In this document: positions 26,463 to 34,084 of the stretch, piece by piece
Numbering within the stretch: position 1 is the first letter of the stretch
Layout of the letters: each line of letters opens with the position of its first letter
From: Stenotrophomonas oahuensis
GTDB taxonomy: Bacteria; Pseudomonadota; Gammaproteobacteria; Xanthomonadales; Xanthomonadaceae
Assembly: GCF_031834595.1 (NCBI RefSeq)
Contig: NZ_CP115541.1
Location: forward strand, 310,001 to 374,000
Direction of reading: 5' to 3'
Length of the DNA stretch: 64,000 nucleotides
The notes under the pieces: generated by a model
What the model was told of the DNA's origin: nothing
Database searches by the model: none
What the model saw: only the letters and a program-made list of their open reading frames with translations
Made by a program: the position numbers and the translations under genes

Positions 26463-27065
26463 TCAACGGCCCAGCCGACGACTCAGGTTGGCGCGCGCCG
26501 CCGCATCCAGGCGCTGGTGGAAGAAGTCGCTGAGAAAAATACGCGGCCGCTTCAGCAGTTGGGTCAGGAACTTGCGCCGGTTGAGCCGGAACAGGAAGCC
26601 CGGCACATGCCCGGCGTATTCCTCGGCGATACCACGGTCGTAGGCGTCGAAGACTTCGGCCGGGGCTCCCAGAATGGCCATGTCGCAATCCAGGAACAGC
26701 GCGGCCTGGTCGTCCACGTCGCCCCGCCCCAGCGCACCGTGGCGGGCGGTCAGTCCGATCAGCTGCTCCACCCGCCCCACGTCGACGCCGGCTCCAGGCA
26801 GCCAGCGCTCGATTTGCGCCCGTGCCAGCGCGGCAGAGCGAGCTTCGTTGTCGCTGCGCCCGGCGTCATAGATCGCGTCGTGATACAGCGCCGCCAGCTG
26901 CACCTCGCGCGGTTGGGTCCAGCCGGGACCTTCGGCCACGTCCTGGCAGTGCTGCAGCACGGCGCGCACGTGGGCGAAGCTGTGGTACGCCCGCGGCGGC
27001 ATCGCGTAAGCGGCTTCGAGGTCGGCCTGCATGGCCGCCGGCAGGAGCACGGGTGCGAAGGTCAT
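26463..27065 (-). CDS. HD-domain predicted metal-dependent hydrolase
   Basis: A 200-residue protein with HD-superfamily signatures: YHSFAHVRAVLQHC near residues 29-42, LAALYHDAIYDAGRSDNEARSA near 57-78 and LDCDMAILG near 125-133. Uncharacterised relatives are annotated as predicted metal-dependent HD phosphohydrolases. The frame is open upstream to 27140 but the ATG at 27065 (MTFAPVLLP) gives the family length. Substrate unknown. Confidence 0.8.
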   Translation of the reverse strand: MTFAPVLLPAAMQADLEAAYAMPPRAYHSFAHVRAVLQHCQDVAEGPGWTQPREVQLAALYHDAIYDAGRSDNEARSAALARAQIERWLPGAGVDVGRVEQLIGLTARHGALGRGDVDDQAALFLDCDMAILGAPAEVFDAYDRGIAEEYAGHVPGFLFRLNRRKFLTQLLKRPRIFLSDFFHQRLDAAARANLSRRLGR

Positions 27066-27199
27066 GGCCGCATGATTGGCTGCGAAGGGGGCCGCTGGCA
27101 AGCGGCAAAGGGCGCGGCGGGCCGACGGGCGGCGCGCCACGGTCGCCGCCCGGGCCTATGCTGAAGCCGGACCGCCACATGGGTTGGGAGGTGACCGCC

Positions 27200-28369
27200 A
27201 TGTCCACCGTGAACGTTCGCGCCCTGCTGATACTCCCGCTGGTGGCGCTGCTGGCGGCCGCGCCGGTTCGGGCCGACCCGCTGCGCGCGCCAGCCGTCAC
27301 ACTGCCTGCGGTACAGGTTGCCGCCGAGCCGTCGATGGGCACGCCGCCCAGCGCCGACCAGATTCTGGCCATACCGCCGGCATTACGGACCCTGCTGCAG
27401 CAACGCGTGATCGCAGCCGCCAACTCCCGCGAGCAACGGCTGGAAAAGCTGGTTCACCTCATCTTCGATGCTGACGGCATGCATCTGGAGTACGACCCCT
27501 ACGCCACCCACACGCTGACCGAAACCTGGCAGACCGGGCGCGCCAACTGCCTGTCATTCACGCTGCTGTTCGTCACCCTGGCGCGCGCTGCCGGCATTGA
27601 TGCGCGGGTGCAGGAGGTGGCGCAGGTGATGACGTGGTACCAGGACGAAGGCGTGATCTACAGCGTCGGGCATGTGAATGCGGGGGTGGAACTGAACGAC
27701 CGCACTGCCGTGGTCGACCTGGACCGCAATGTGCTCTACGACCGTTACGGTCCTCGGCCGATCACCGAGCAGCGTGCCTTGGCGCACTTCTACAACAACC
27801 GCGGCGCACAGGCCATGGCGGCGGGCGACCTGCCCACGGCCAGAACCTATCTGAAGGCCGCACTGGACCTGTCGCCGGAGTTCACCCCGGGCTGGAACAA
27901 CCTGGGCGTGCTGGACACGCGCGAAGGCCGCATGCCGCAGGCACGGCAGGATCTCGAGACCGCGCTGCGGCTGCAGCCGCGCCATGCGGCCGCATTGACC
28001 AATGCCAGTGCGCTGTACCAGCGCCTGGGCGAACCGCAGCTGGCACAACAGCTGGCCAAGCGGCTGCAGCAGGTGGAGCGCAAGGACCCCTTTGCCCAGT
28101 TCCGGATGGGCAACCAGGCCGAGGAGCGCAAGGACTACGACAAGGCCATCCACTATTACCGGCAGGCCATTGCCCTGTACGGCACCGCGCACCAGTTCCA
28201 CTTCGGCCTGGCGCGGGCCTATTTCCTGGCCGGAGACAACAGCCGGGCCTCAAAGGAAATGCAGCGCGCGCGCGACCTGGCCGGCGAGGACGCCAGCGTG
28301 CTGCGTGCCGCCTACCAGGCCAAGCTGGACAGCCTGAAACGCTGGCAGAAACGCACCGCTGCGAATTGA
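27200..28369 (+). CDS. Secreted protein with transglutaminase-like and TPR domains
   Basis: A 389-residue protein with a signal peptide (ALLILPLVALLAAAPVRA). Residues about 85-190 resemble a transglutaminase-like fold with the Cys in GRANCLSFTLLFVTLARAAGI, a His in YSVGHVNAGVEL and an Asp in AVVDLDRN, a plausible Cys-His-Asp triad. Residues about 195-370 form at least four TPR units (for example YNNRGAQAMAAGDLPTARTY, WNNLGVLDTREGRMPQARQ). The start at 27200 has GGGAGGTG 6 bases upstream. Function unknown; periplasmic location and peptidase-like activity are inferences. Confidence 0.75.
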   Translation: MSTVNVRALLILPLVALLAAAPVRADPLRAPAVTLPAVQVAAEPSMGTPPSADQILAIPPALRTLLQQRVIAAANSREQRLEKLVHLIFDADGMHLEYDPYATHTLTETWQTGRANCLSFTLLFVTLARAAGIDARVQEVAQVMTWYQDEGVIYSVGHVNAGVELNDRTAVVDLDRNVLYDRYGPRPITEQRALAHFYNNRGAQAMAAGDLPTARTYLKAALDLSPEFTPGWNNLGVLDTREGRMPQARQDLETALRLQPRHAAALTNASALYQRLGEPQLAQQLAKRLQQVERKDPFAQFRMGNQAEERKDYDKAIHYYRQAIALYGTAHQFHFGLARAYFLAGDNSRASKEMQRARDLAGEDASVLRAAYQAKLDSLKRWQKRTAAN

Positions 28370-28372
28370 GCC

Positions 28373-28708
28373 TCAGGCCTTCTTGAGGAAGCAGGTCTTC
28401 AGCACCAGTCCCTTGATCTTGTCCGAGTTGCCTTCGATGTGCTCGGCGTCATCCTCGACCAGCCGAATGTTGCGGATCACCGTGCCCTGCTTGAGCGGAA
28501 TGGAGGATCCCTTCACTTTCAGGTCCTTGATCACGGTGACCGTGTCGCCGCTTGCCAGCACATTGCCATTGCTGTCGCGGACCACCACGCCGGACGTATC
28601 GGCATCGCCCGCCGCCCATTCGTGACCACAATCGGCGCAGATGAACAGCGCGCCGTCGGCGTAGGTGTTTTCAAGGGTGCATTGCGGACAGGCAGGAACG
28701 GCAGACAT
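28373..28708 (-). CDS. yjdM: YjdM/PhnA-family zinc-ribbon protein
   Basis: A 111-residue protein (E. coli YjdM, formerly PhnA, 111). The N-terminal zinc ribbon has Cys pairs CPQC (residues 8-11) and CADC (24-27); the rest is an SH3-like barrel with DSNGNVLASGDTVTVIKDLKVKGSS and the family ending IKGLVLKTCFLKK. Despite the old name it is not a phosphonoacetate hydrolase; the role is unknown. It is convergent with the TPR gene, only 3 bases away, and divergent from yegD. Confidence 0.92.
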   Translation of the reverse strand: MSAVPACPQCTLENTYADGALFICADCGHEWAAGDADTSGVVVRDSNGNVLASGDTVTVIKDLKVKGSSIPLKQGTVIRNIRLVEDDAEHIEGNSDKIKGLVLKTCFLKKA

Positions 28709-28824
28709 GGGGGCCTTCGGAAAAGAGTGAAACGTTCATCATTGTAACCGGCGCGCCGCCGCCCCTTGCGCCCGCGCGCCGGTTGCCGCACAGTGCGCGC
28801 CCCCTTCCGTGAGGCCCGGCCCGC

Positions 28825-30180
28825 ATGAAGATCGGCATCGACTTTGGTACCAGCAACTCCGCCGCCGCCGCCGTGATCGAAGGCCAGGTAGTGCCGATCC
28901 GTTTTGGCGAGGCCGAGCAGTTCCGCACCACGGTGTATTTCCCCGAGGTCATGCGTGACCCCAATGATTTCGAGCTGACTCCGGCGCTGGAGCATGAACT
29001 GCACCGCCTGATCGATGCCGCTTCCCGTGAGGCGCGAGCCGCAGGCCAGGACCGTGCGCCCGATGCGTTGCGCCGTGAAGCGCTGCGGGTGGTGCGTCGG
29101 CAATGGATGGAAGAGCAGATGCGGCAGCCGCTCAGCTCCACTACGCTGCTGCAGAACGCGGTGTACGGCGACGAGGCACTGGAAGCCTACTTCGAGGAGA
29201 ACGAAGGCAACCTGGTGCAGAGCCCGAAGTCGATGCTCGGCTACAACCTGCACCCGCGCGCACGCCAGACCATCACCGGTATTGCCACGCACATCCTGGA
29301 GCACATCCGGCTGACCGCGTCACGGCAGCTGGATGCGCCGGTGCGCACCGCCACGCTGGGCCGGCCGGTACAGTTCCGCAGCTCGATCGGTGCGGCAGGC
29401 AATGACCAGGCGCTGGAGATTCTGCACACCGCCGCGATCGCGGCCGGTTTCGACAGCGTGGATTTTCTCGAGGAACCGGCCGCGGCGGCGATGCACTATC
29501 ACGCTGAAAGCGCCGACGAGCACGATGCCCTGGTGGTCGATATCGGCGGCGGCACTACCGACATCGCGCACGCCCGGGTGGGCGGCACACGGGCCCCCAC
29601 CATCCACCGCGCCTGGGGTATTGCCCGCGGTGGTACCGACATCGATCTGGCGCTGAGCCTGTCCGGCTACATGCCGCTGTTTGGTCGCGGCATCAGCCGC
29701 GTGCCCGCGCATCACTATGTGGAAGCGGCGATGGTGCAGGACATGCCGCGGCAGCGCGAATTCCGCCAGCACAGCTATCGCGATGTCGACGCCCCTTGGG
29801 GCAAGCGCCTGCAGGCGCTTCAGGACACGGGCAACACGGCGCGGCTCTATCGCGAGGTGGAGCGCTGCAAGATCGCCCTGAGCAGTGCCCCCACCCATGA
29901 CAGCGTGCTGGACTTCATCGAGCGCGATCTGGCCCTGCACACCAGTGCGGAGCAGCTGGGTGCCGCCGCTGCGGGTTACATCGGAGAGTTGACCCAGCTG
30001 TTGGCACAGGTCCGTGAGGACATTGGTCGCGACCCCGCCGCCGTGTTCCTGACCGGTGGCATGTCGCGCGCCGGCTACCTGCAGCAGGCCGTGGCGGCGG
30101 CGTTTCCACAGGCCCGTCTGGTCCGCGGCAATCCCTCGTTCGGCGTCGTCCACGGCCTGGCCTGGGCCGCAAGCCATTGA
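28825..30180 (+). CDS. yegD: YegD-type Hsp70-like chaperone
   Basis: A 451-residue protein (E. coli YegD 450) made of an actin-like Hsp70 ATPase domain only. The N-terminal phosphate loop GIDFGTSNSAAA is at residues 4-15, the second phosphate loop VVDIGGGTTDIAHARV near 236-251, and the adenosine motif FLTGGMSRAGYLQQAV near 408-423. It lacks the substrate-binding domain of DnaK. Role unknown; in E. coli it is regulated by the BaeSR envelope stress system, which I cannot confirm here. Confidence 0.93.
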   Translation: MKIGIDFGTSNSAAAAVIEGQVVPIRFGEAEQFRTTVYFPEVMRDPNDFELTPALEHELHRLIDAASREARAAGQDRAPDALRREALRVVRRQWMEEQMRQPLSSTTLLQNAVYGDEALEAYFEENEGNLVQSPKSMLGYNLHPRARQTITGIATHILEHIRLTASRQLDAPVRTATLGRPVQFRSSIGAAGNDQALEILHTAAIAAGFDSVDFLEEPAAAAMHYHAESADEHDALVVDIGGGTTDIAHARVGGTRAPTIHRAWGIARGGTDIDLALSLSGYMPLFGRGISRVPAHHYVEAAMVQDMPRQREFRQHSYRDVDAPWGKRLQALQDTGNTARLYREVERCKIALSSAPTHDSVLDFIERDLALHTSAEQLGAAAAGYIGELTQLLAQVREDIGRDPAAVFLTGGMSRAGYLQQAVAAAFPQARLVRGNPSFGVVHGLAWAASH

Positions 30181-30484
30181 TGCGGCTGAAATAATTCGCA
30201 ATTCCTGGTCACCCGGGCCGCCGCATTAACAAAACGTTACGCCGGAACGACTATCATTCTCCGGCTTTGATGCGCAATGCGCATGCCGTCCCGGGCCGCC
30301 GCAGGCGCGCCCTCCTTCGCCAAAGCTGCCACCCGAGGCCCGCCCCGGGCCTGGGAGTGCTTTCCCGTATTTGTCACCAGTCCACGACCGGCGACATCGC
30401 TGCCGCCTTGTGCGGCGCTACCTCCGCCGACAACTGCATCCACGTCGGCGATTTTCTCCACGCTGTAACTAGAAAGGAGCATCC
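30181..30484. other. Leader and intergenic region before a small gene
   Basis: A 304-base stretch without a credible gene. It holds a possible hairpin GCCGGA / TCCGGC (30241-30265) and a dyad around TGCGCAATGCGCA (30271). The AT-richer part at 30190-30240 would be the natural place for a promoter, but I find no convincing -35/-10 pair. The last bases give the strong ribosome binding site of the next gene. Confidence 0.5.
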
Positions 30485-30664
30485 ATGGCACGTTCGCCAA
30501 AGACCTCCCCCAAGGCCGGCAACACCGTCCGCGTTGACCGCAAGCAGACCGCCAGCACGGCGATCAACAGTGCGAGCATCGCCGCCGATCTGGCTGCGTT
30601 CCGCAAAAGCGGTGGCAAGATCGAAGTCCTCGGCAATACCCTGGCGCTGAAGAAGGCCAGCTGA
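30485..30664 (+). CDS. Small basic conserved-looking protein of unknown function
   Basis: A 59-residue protein, Lys/Arg/Ser-rich, with a basic flexible N-terminus (MARSPKTSPKAGNTVRVDRK) and a helix-strand C-terminal half (SIAADLAAFRKSGGKIEVLG then NTLALKK). AAGGAG ends 6 bases before the ATG, one of the best ribosome binding sites in the window, which argues for a real and well expressed gene. Basic charge could mean nucleic-acid binding. I recognise no family. A GC-rich hairpin follows the stop. Confidence 0.75.
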   Translation: MARSPKTSPKAGNTVRVDRKQTASTAINSASIAADLAAFRKSGGKIEVLGNTLALKKAS

Positions 30665-30677
30665 GCCCGTCCGCCGT

Positions 30678-30703
30678 CCGCACCGGCTTCACTGCCGGTG
30701 CGG
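30678..30703. terminator. Hairpin between convergent genes, possible terminator
   Basis: CCGCACCGGC / GCCGGTGCGG with loop TTCACT lies 13 bases after the small gene and 9 bases before the end of the convergent DUF4097 gene. There is no U tract on either side, so intrinsic termination is uncertain. Confidence 0.4.
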
Positions 30704-30712
30704 TGGCTGTAT

Positions 30713-31600
30713 TCAACGACCGCCCAACGTTACCCGCACGTTGCCCGAATGGGCATTGATCGAGATATCGCCATCTCCAGCACCCAGGCGGGTGTCCAGG
30801 CTGCGACCCGGACCGTAGCGCGGCCGCTCGACCTCGCCGGCATCGGACTGGATGGCACCGCTGAAGGTCTTCACCGCCAGCCGCGCCGAGACCTTGGCCG
30901 GCAGCGCCAGCGCAATCGAGCCGCTGACCGTTTCCAGCGTGACCTTGCCGCCAGGAGACAACCCGGCGGTGCCCACACTCAAGCTGCCAGACACCGCTTC
31001 AGCGGCCAGTCGCTGCACCTGCGCGGTGTCCAGGCGGATGTCGCCGGACACTGTCTCCGCCGCGACTTCACCGGCAATTCCACCCCCGGCCTGGATGTCA
31101 CCGCTCACCGCCCGCAATGCCAGGCGCTGGGTCTGCACCTGCGCGCGGACGCTGCCACTGACCGTGGCCAGGGCAGCCTCGCCACTGCGCCCTGCGGCAG
31201 TGATGTCGCCGCTGACTGCATTGGCGGCCAGCCGGCGCAGGTCGACACCGGCCACGTCGATGTCCGCACTGACCGTCCCCAGCTGCACCTCCACCGAACG
31301 CGGCACGCGCAGCTCCAGGGTGGCACCGCCATTGTTACGGCTGTTGCGCGGGTAGATGACTTCCCAGCGTACCCGGTTGGTGCTTTTGTCCTGCTGCAGG
31401 CGCAGGCCATCGGCCAGGCTGCCGGTCAGCGCCACCTCGTTGCGGTCCCAGCCACGCACAGTGACCTTGCCGGCAATGTTGCTGACCTCCACCCGGCCGC
31501 CGGCCGCCAGTGGATGGCGCTCATCGACACGGGTTGCCGCCTGCAGCGCCAGGGGCAGCAGCAGGGTCACGGCGGCAATCATTCGCAGGCGGTAGTGCAT
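30713..31600 (-). CDS. DUF4097-family exported beta-repeat protein
   Basis: A 295-residue protein with a signal peptide (RMIAAVTLLLPLALQA). After VSNIAGKVTVRGWDRNEVAL comes a series of about 20-residue beta repeats with the recurring motif VSGDI/VSGSV (for example LATVSGSVRAQV, LRAVSGDIQAGG, AETVSGDIRLDT, LETVSGSIALAL), giving a right-handed beta-helix-like array from about residue 105 to 290. DUF4097 genes commonly follow ECF sigma/anti-sigma pairs, as here: it starts 11 bases after the anti-sigma stop. Role unknown, probably envelope. Confidence 0.88.
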   Translation of the reverse strand: MHYRLRMIAAVTLLLPLALQAATRVDERHPLAAGGRVEVSNIAGKVTVRGWDRNEVALTGSLADGLRLQQDKSTNRVRWEVIYPRNSRNNGGATLELRVPRSVEVQLGTVSADIDVAGVDLRRLAANAVSGDITAAGRSGEAALATVSGSVRAQVQTQRLALRAVSGDIQAGGGIAGEVAAETVSGDIRLDTAQVQRLAAEAVSGSLSVGTAGLSPGGKVTLETVSGSIALALPAKVSARLAVKTFSGAIQSDAGEVERPRYGPGRSLDTRLGAGDGDISINAHSGNVRVTLGGR

Positions 31601-31611
31601 GGGGTTCTCCT

Positions 31612-32124
31612 TCAGGATGGCAGGCCAGCGGCGATCAACGCCTGCTGGGTCAGTTCAAGGCGCAGCGCATAGGTGCGTTGCAGTTGCCCGAGCAGATAGC
31701 GCGAGCGGGGGTTTTCAGCGATGGCGGCGCGGATGCTGGCCGCACTGCGATCAAGCTCATGCAGGGTTGGCTGCCAATCCGGCGCGAGTGTGTCGGTCGG
31801 CAGGGTCGCAATGGCCTGCTGATACTCCTGGGCGATGGCATCGGCCTGATGCTGCAGTGGGCTCGGCTGCACCACCGGCGGCGGCGCGGTGGGCACGACC
31901 AGCAGCACGGCCAGGCCGGCGGCCAGACCCAGGCCGATGCGCAGCGGCCAACGACGCCGCTGGCGGCGCGCGGTCAGCGGCGCGGACGCAGCCGACTGCG
32001 CTGCGGGCAGCTGCGCGGCGATCTGCTCCCATACCCGTGCCGGCGGCAGGCGCTCGGCGGGCAGTGCCCGCAGCTGCGCCTGCAGCACCGGGTCGGCCCC
32101 ATCATCGTGGATGTGTTCATTCAT
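31612..32124 (-). CDS. Probable membrane anti-sigma factor
   Basis: A 170-residue protein with a cytoplasmic N-terminal region of about 55 residues, a single membrane segment at about 62-80 (IGLGLAAGLAVLLVVPTA) and a helical periplasmic C-terminus. No zinc-type HxxxCxxC anti-sigma motif is present. The gene overlaps the ECF sigma gene by 4 bases (ATGA), and this tight coupling with one membrane helix is the pattern of anti-sigma factors. Assignment is from context. Confidence 0.7.
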   Translation of the reverse strand: MNEHIHDDGADPVLQAQLRALPAERLPPARVWEQIAAQLPAAQSAASAPLTARRQRRRWPLRIGLGLAAGLAVLLVVPTAPPPVVQPSPLQHQADAIAQEYQQAIATLPTDTLAPDWQPTLHELDRSAASIRAAIAENPRSRYLLGQLQRTYALRLELTQQALIAAGLPS

Positions 32125-32696
32125 GCGGGTTCTCCCAACTGCGCGCGCAACAGTCCGCGCGCACGATGCAGATGTGCCTTTGAGCTGCCCACCGCCATCT
32201 GCAGCTGGTCGGCAATCTCGTGGTGTTTCCAGCCTTCAATGTCGTGCAGCACCAGCACGGCACGCGCGCGGGGCGGCAGGGTTTCCAGCGCGCGCTCCAG
32301 ATCCAGCGCAGTACCGGCGCAGCGCTGTGGCCCCGGCAGCTGCTCGAGCAGTTCCACACCCTCTTCGATGTCGGACTCGCGGCCGGCCTGGCCACGCAGC
32401 TCCATCAATGCCGCGTTCACCCCCAGCCGGTGCAGCCAGGTACCCAGGCTGCTTTCGAAGCGAAAGCCCGGCAATGCACGCCATGCCTGAAGGAAAGCGT
32501 CCTGCAGGGCGTCCTCCGCGCGCGCGGCATTGCCGCCGCACAGCCGCCATAACACCGCATAGAGGCGGGGTGAATGCCTCCGGTAAATGCGTTCGTAAGC
32601 ACCGGTATCGCCCGCCACCGCCGCACGCACCAGCGCGTCGTCATCGGCGTCGTGGCCTTCGGTGGTGGGCGGCGGAAGCATGGTGGTGTCGAGCAT
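32121..32696 (-). CDS. ECF-type RNA polymerase sigma factor
   Basis: A 191-residue sigma-70 family protein with only regions 2 and 4. Region 2 (about 20-90) includes DTGAYERIYRRHSPRLYAVL and AEDALQDAFLQAWRAL; region 4 (about 130-185) includes LPPRARAVLVLHDIEGWKHH and EIADQLQMAVGSSKAHLHRAR. Two starts fit, 32696 and 32681; I chose 32696, with AAGGGAT close upstream. It is probably held by the anti-sigma factor downstream. An inverted repeat lies in the leader. Confidence 0.88.
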   Translation of the reverse strand: MLDTTMLPPPTTEGHDADDDALVRAAVAGDTGAYERIYRRHSPRLYAVLWRLCGGNAARAEDALQDAFLQAWRALPGFRFESSLGTWLHRLGVNAALMELRGQAGRESDIEEGVELLEQLPGPQRCAGTALDLERALETLPPRARAVLVLHDIEGWKHHEIADQLQMAVGSSKAHLHRARGLLRAQLGEPA

Positions 32697-32720
32697 ATCC
32701 CTTGGATGCCAGGGCGCGGA

Positions 32721-32763
32721 AAAAGGTTTAGCCGGCATGCGCATGAATCGGACTAAACCTTTT
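32721..32763. promoter_or_regulatory. 11-bp inverted repeat upstream of the ECF sigma gene
   Basis: AAAAGGTTTAG (32721-32731) and CTAAACCTTTT (32753-32763) are exact reverse complements with a 21-base centre. It starts 25 bases upstream of the sigma gene. It could be an operator for a dimer, a pair of promoter elements, or a terminator-like hairpin readable in both directions (T/A runs on both outer sides). Confidence 0.55.
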
Positions 32764-32823
32764 GCATGGGGCCCGCATCCAAGCCTGCATCCCCCGCAGT
32801 GCGCGCCGTCGCGCGGAGTCGCC

Positions 32824-33033
32824 ATGCCTTCCCACTGCCTTGCCCTGCTGCTGTCTCTGGTCAGCGCCTGCGCCCTGCCGTGGAGCCCGCTGTCAGTGCG
32901 GGTCCTGCTGGCCCCGCACCCGGACCTGTGCGTCCAGTACGAAGCGCAGCCCCCGCTGTGCGGTTCGAAGCTGGTCGCCCTGCTGTCCCACCCGTGGAAA
33001 CTGCGGGGCTCCGCGGCCAGCGACGCAGCGTAA
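32824..33033 (+). CDS. Possible small exported protein
   Basis: An open frame of 69 residues with a signal-peptide-like start (MPSHCLALLLSLVSACALPW) and a GGAG 5 bases before the ATG. The rest (VRVLLAPHPDLCVQYEAQPP and following) matches no family I know. It fills the otherwise empty gap between the ECF sigma gene and the MscS gene. Overlapping frames are open as well, so coding status is uncertain. Confidence 0.4.
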   Translation: MPSHCLALLLSLVSACALPWSPLSVRVLLAPHPDLCVQYEAQPPLCGSKLVALLSHPWKLRGSAASDAA

Positions 33034-33060
33034 GATGCAGGGCGCCCTGTCTTACGCTGC
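33025..33060. other. Long stable hairpin before the MscS gene
   Basis: GCAGCGTAAGA (33025-33035) pairs with TCTTACGCTGC (33050-33060), and the centre CAGGGCGCCCTG (33038-33049) is itself a palindrome, giving about 17 pairs with a two-base bulge. It covers the stop codon of the small frame and ends 17 bases before the start of the MscS gene, close to its ribosome binding site. It has no GTAG head. Confidence 0.7.
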
Positions 33061-33077
33061 ACGCAAAGGCTTCACCG

Positions 33078-33659
33078 ATGAAAGAGCACCTGCCCGTCTG
33101 GACCCACGCATGGCTCCACTACGCGGTCCCTGCCCTGCAGATCCTGGGCACCCTGCTGGTTGCCTGGCTGCTGCGCCTGATCGCGCGGCGGGTCATACGG
33201 CGCATTGCCGAACACTACACGCTGCCGCCGGAAATGGTGATGGGTGCCCGGCGGGTGTTCGCCTTCGTGGTCTATTTCACCGCCCTGCTGGTCATCCTGA
33301 ACATCGTCGGGGTATCGGCCACCGTAGTGTGGACGGCCTTTACCGGCTTTGCCGCGGTGGGCGCGGTGGCGTTCTTCGCCGCATGGAGCGTGCTGTCGAA
33401 CATCTTCTGCACGCTGCTGATCTTTACTACCCGCCCGTTCCGCCTGCACGACTACATCGAGGTGCTGGAGAACGGTGAGAAGCCCGGGCTGAAGGGGAGG
33501 GTCATCGACATCAACCTGATCTACTCCACCCTCCAGGAACACGGCGAAGGGCACGAAGGCACGGTGCTGCAGGTACCCAACAACATGTTCTTCCAGCGCA
33601 CGGTGCGCCGCTGGCGCGATCCGTCGCAGGCACCCGGTGGGATTCAGGGGGACGGCTGA
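33078..33659 (+). CDS. Small MscS-family mechanosensitive channel
   Basis: A 193-residue membrane protein with three hydrophobic segments (about 13-33, 58-78, 85-112). The third, AFTGFAAVGAVAFFAAWSVLSNIF, resembles the Gly/Ala-rich pore helix of MscS, followed by the conserved TRPFRLHDYIEV. The protein ends about residue 193 (MscS 286), so it keeps the pore and beta domain but lacks most of the C-terminal vestibule. Start at 33078 has AAAGG 8 bases upstream. Likely role: pressure release on osmotic downshift. Confidence 0.88.
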   Translation: MKEHLPVWTHAWLHYAVPALQILGTLLVAWLLRLIARRVIRRIAEHYTLPPEMVMGARRVFAFVVYFTALLVILNIVGVSATVVWTAFTGFAAVGAVAFFAAWSVLSNIFCTLLIFTTRPFRLHDYIEVLENGEKPGLKGRVIDINLIYSTLQEHGEGHEGTVLQVPNNMFFQRTVRRWRDPSQAPGGIQGDG

Positions 33660-33678
33660 CCGTCAGCGGCGTCAGTGT

Positions 33679-33739
33679 GCCGACCAACGGTCGGCAGCTA
33701 CCGGCAAGGACAGTCAGCGAAGCTGACTGTCCTTGCTAC
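33679..33739. repeat. SMAG-type palindrome plus a palindrome overlapping the ybiI 3' end
   Basis: GCCGACC-AAC-GGTCGGC (33679-33695) with following CTACC is a standard element. Next to it GCAAGGACAGTCAGC (33704-33718) and GCTGACTGTCCTTGC (33722-33736) form a 15-bp perfect stem with loop GAA, followed by TACC. Read on the minus strand the second arm is GGTAGC..., which encodes the end of YbiI. Confidence 0.85.
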
Positions 33740-33980
33740 CGCGCCGGTTGTAGCCGGCGCTGTCGTGTTCGGCCGCATCCTGTTCTTCCTGGCAGGCAAT
33801 GCACAGGCGCACGCCGGGTACGGCCCTGCGCCGCGCCTCGGGGATGAGGGCGTCGCAGTGTTCGCAGTGGGTCAAGCCCGGGCCCTGTCGCAACTGGGCG
33901 CGGGCGCGCTGGATGGCGTCGTCGACAGTGGCGTCGATCTGGTCCTGGACCGCGCCGTCTCCTGCCCAACCGGTTGCCAT
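33714..33980 (-). CDS. ybiI: DksA/TraR-type C4 zinc finger protein YbiI
   Basis: An 88-residue protein, the same length as E. coli YbiI. It has MATGWAGDGAVQDQIDATVDDAIQRAR at the start (given in part), the zinc finger CEHC (residues 39-42) and CIAC (60-63) with PGVRLCIACQEEQD, and the family ending GYNRRGSKDSQLR. It belongs to the TraR/DksA superfamily, but the role is unknown. The last codons and the TGA lie in a strong palindrome. Confidence 0.95.
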   Translation of the reverse strand: MATGWAGDGAVQDQIDATVDDAIQRARAQLRQGPGLTHCEHCDALIPEARRRAVPGVRLCIACQEEQDAAEHDSAGYNRRGSKDSQLR

Positions 33981-34084
33981 GAGGCGTCTCCCGACAATGG
34001 ATCAGACGACCAGCATAGCCCCGCTATGGCGCGGTGAGCTGCCGCGCGGCTGAATGCGGATTGCGCGGGTGAACGGTTCAGCGC

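Noticed and set aside
30277..30468. Plus-strand frame of 63 codons in the leader before the small basic protein
   Set aside because: Pro/Ala/Ser-rich translation without a ribosome binding site, overlapping other open frames.
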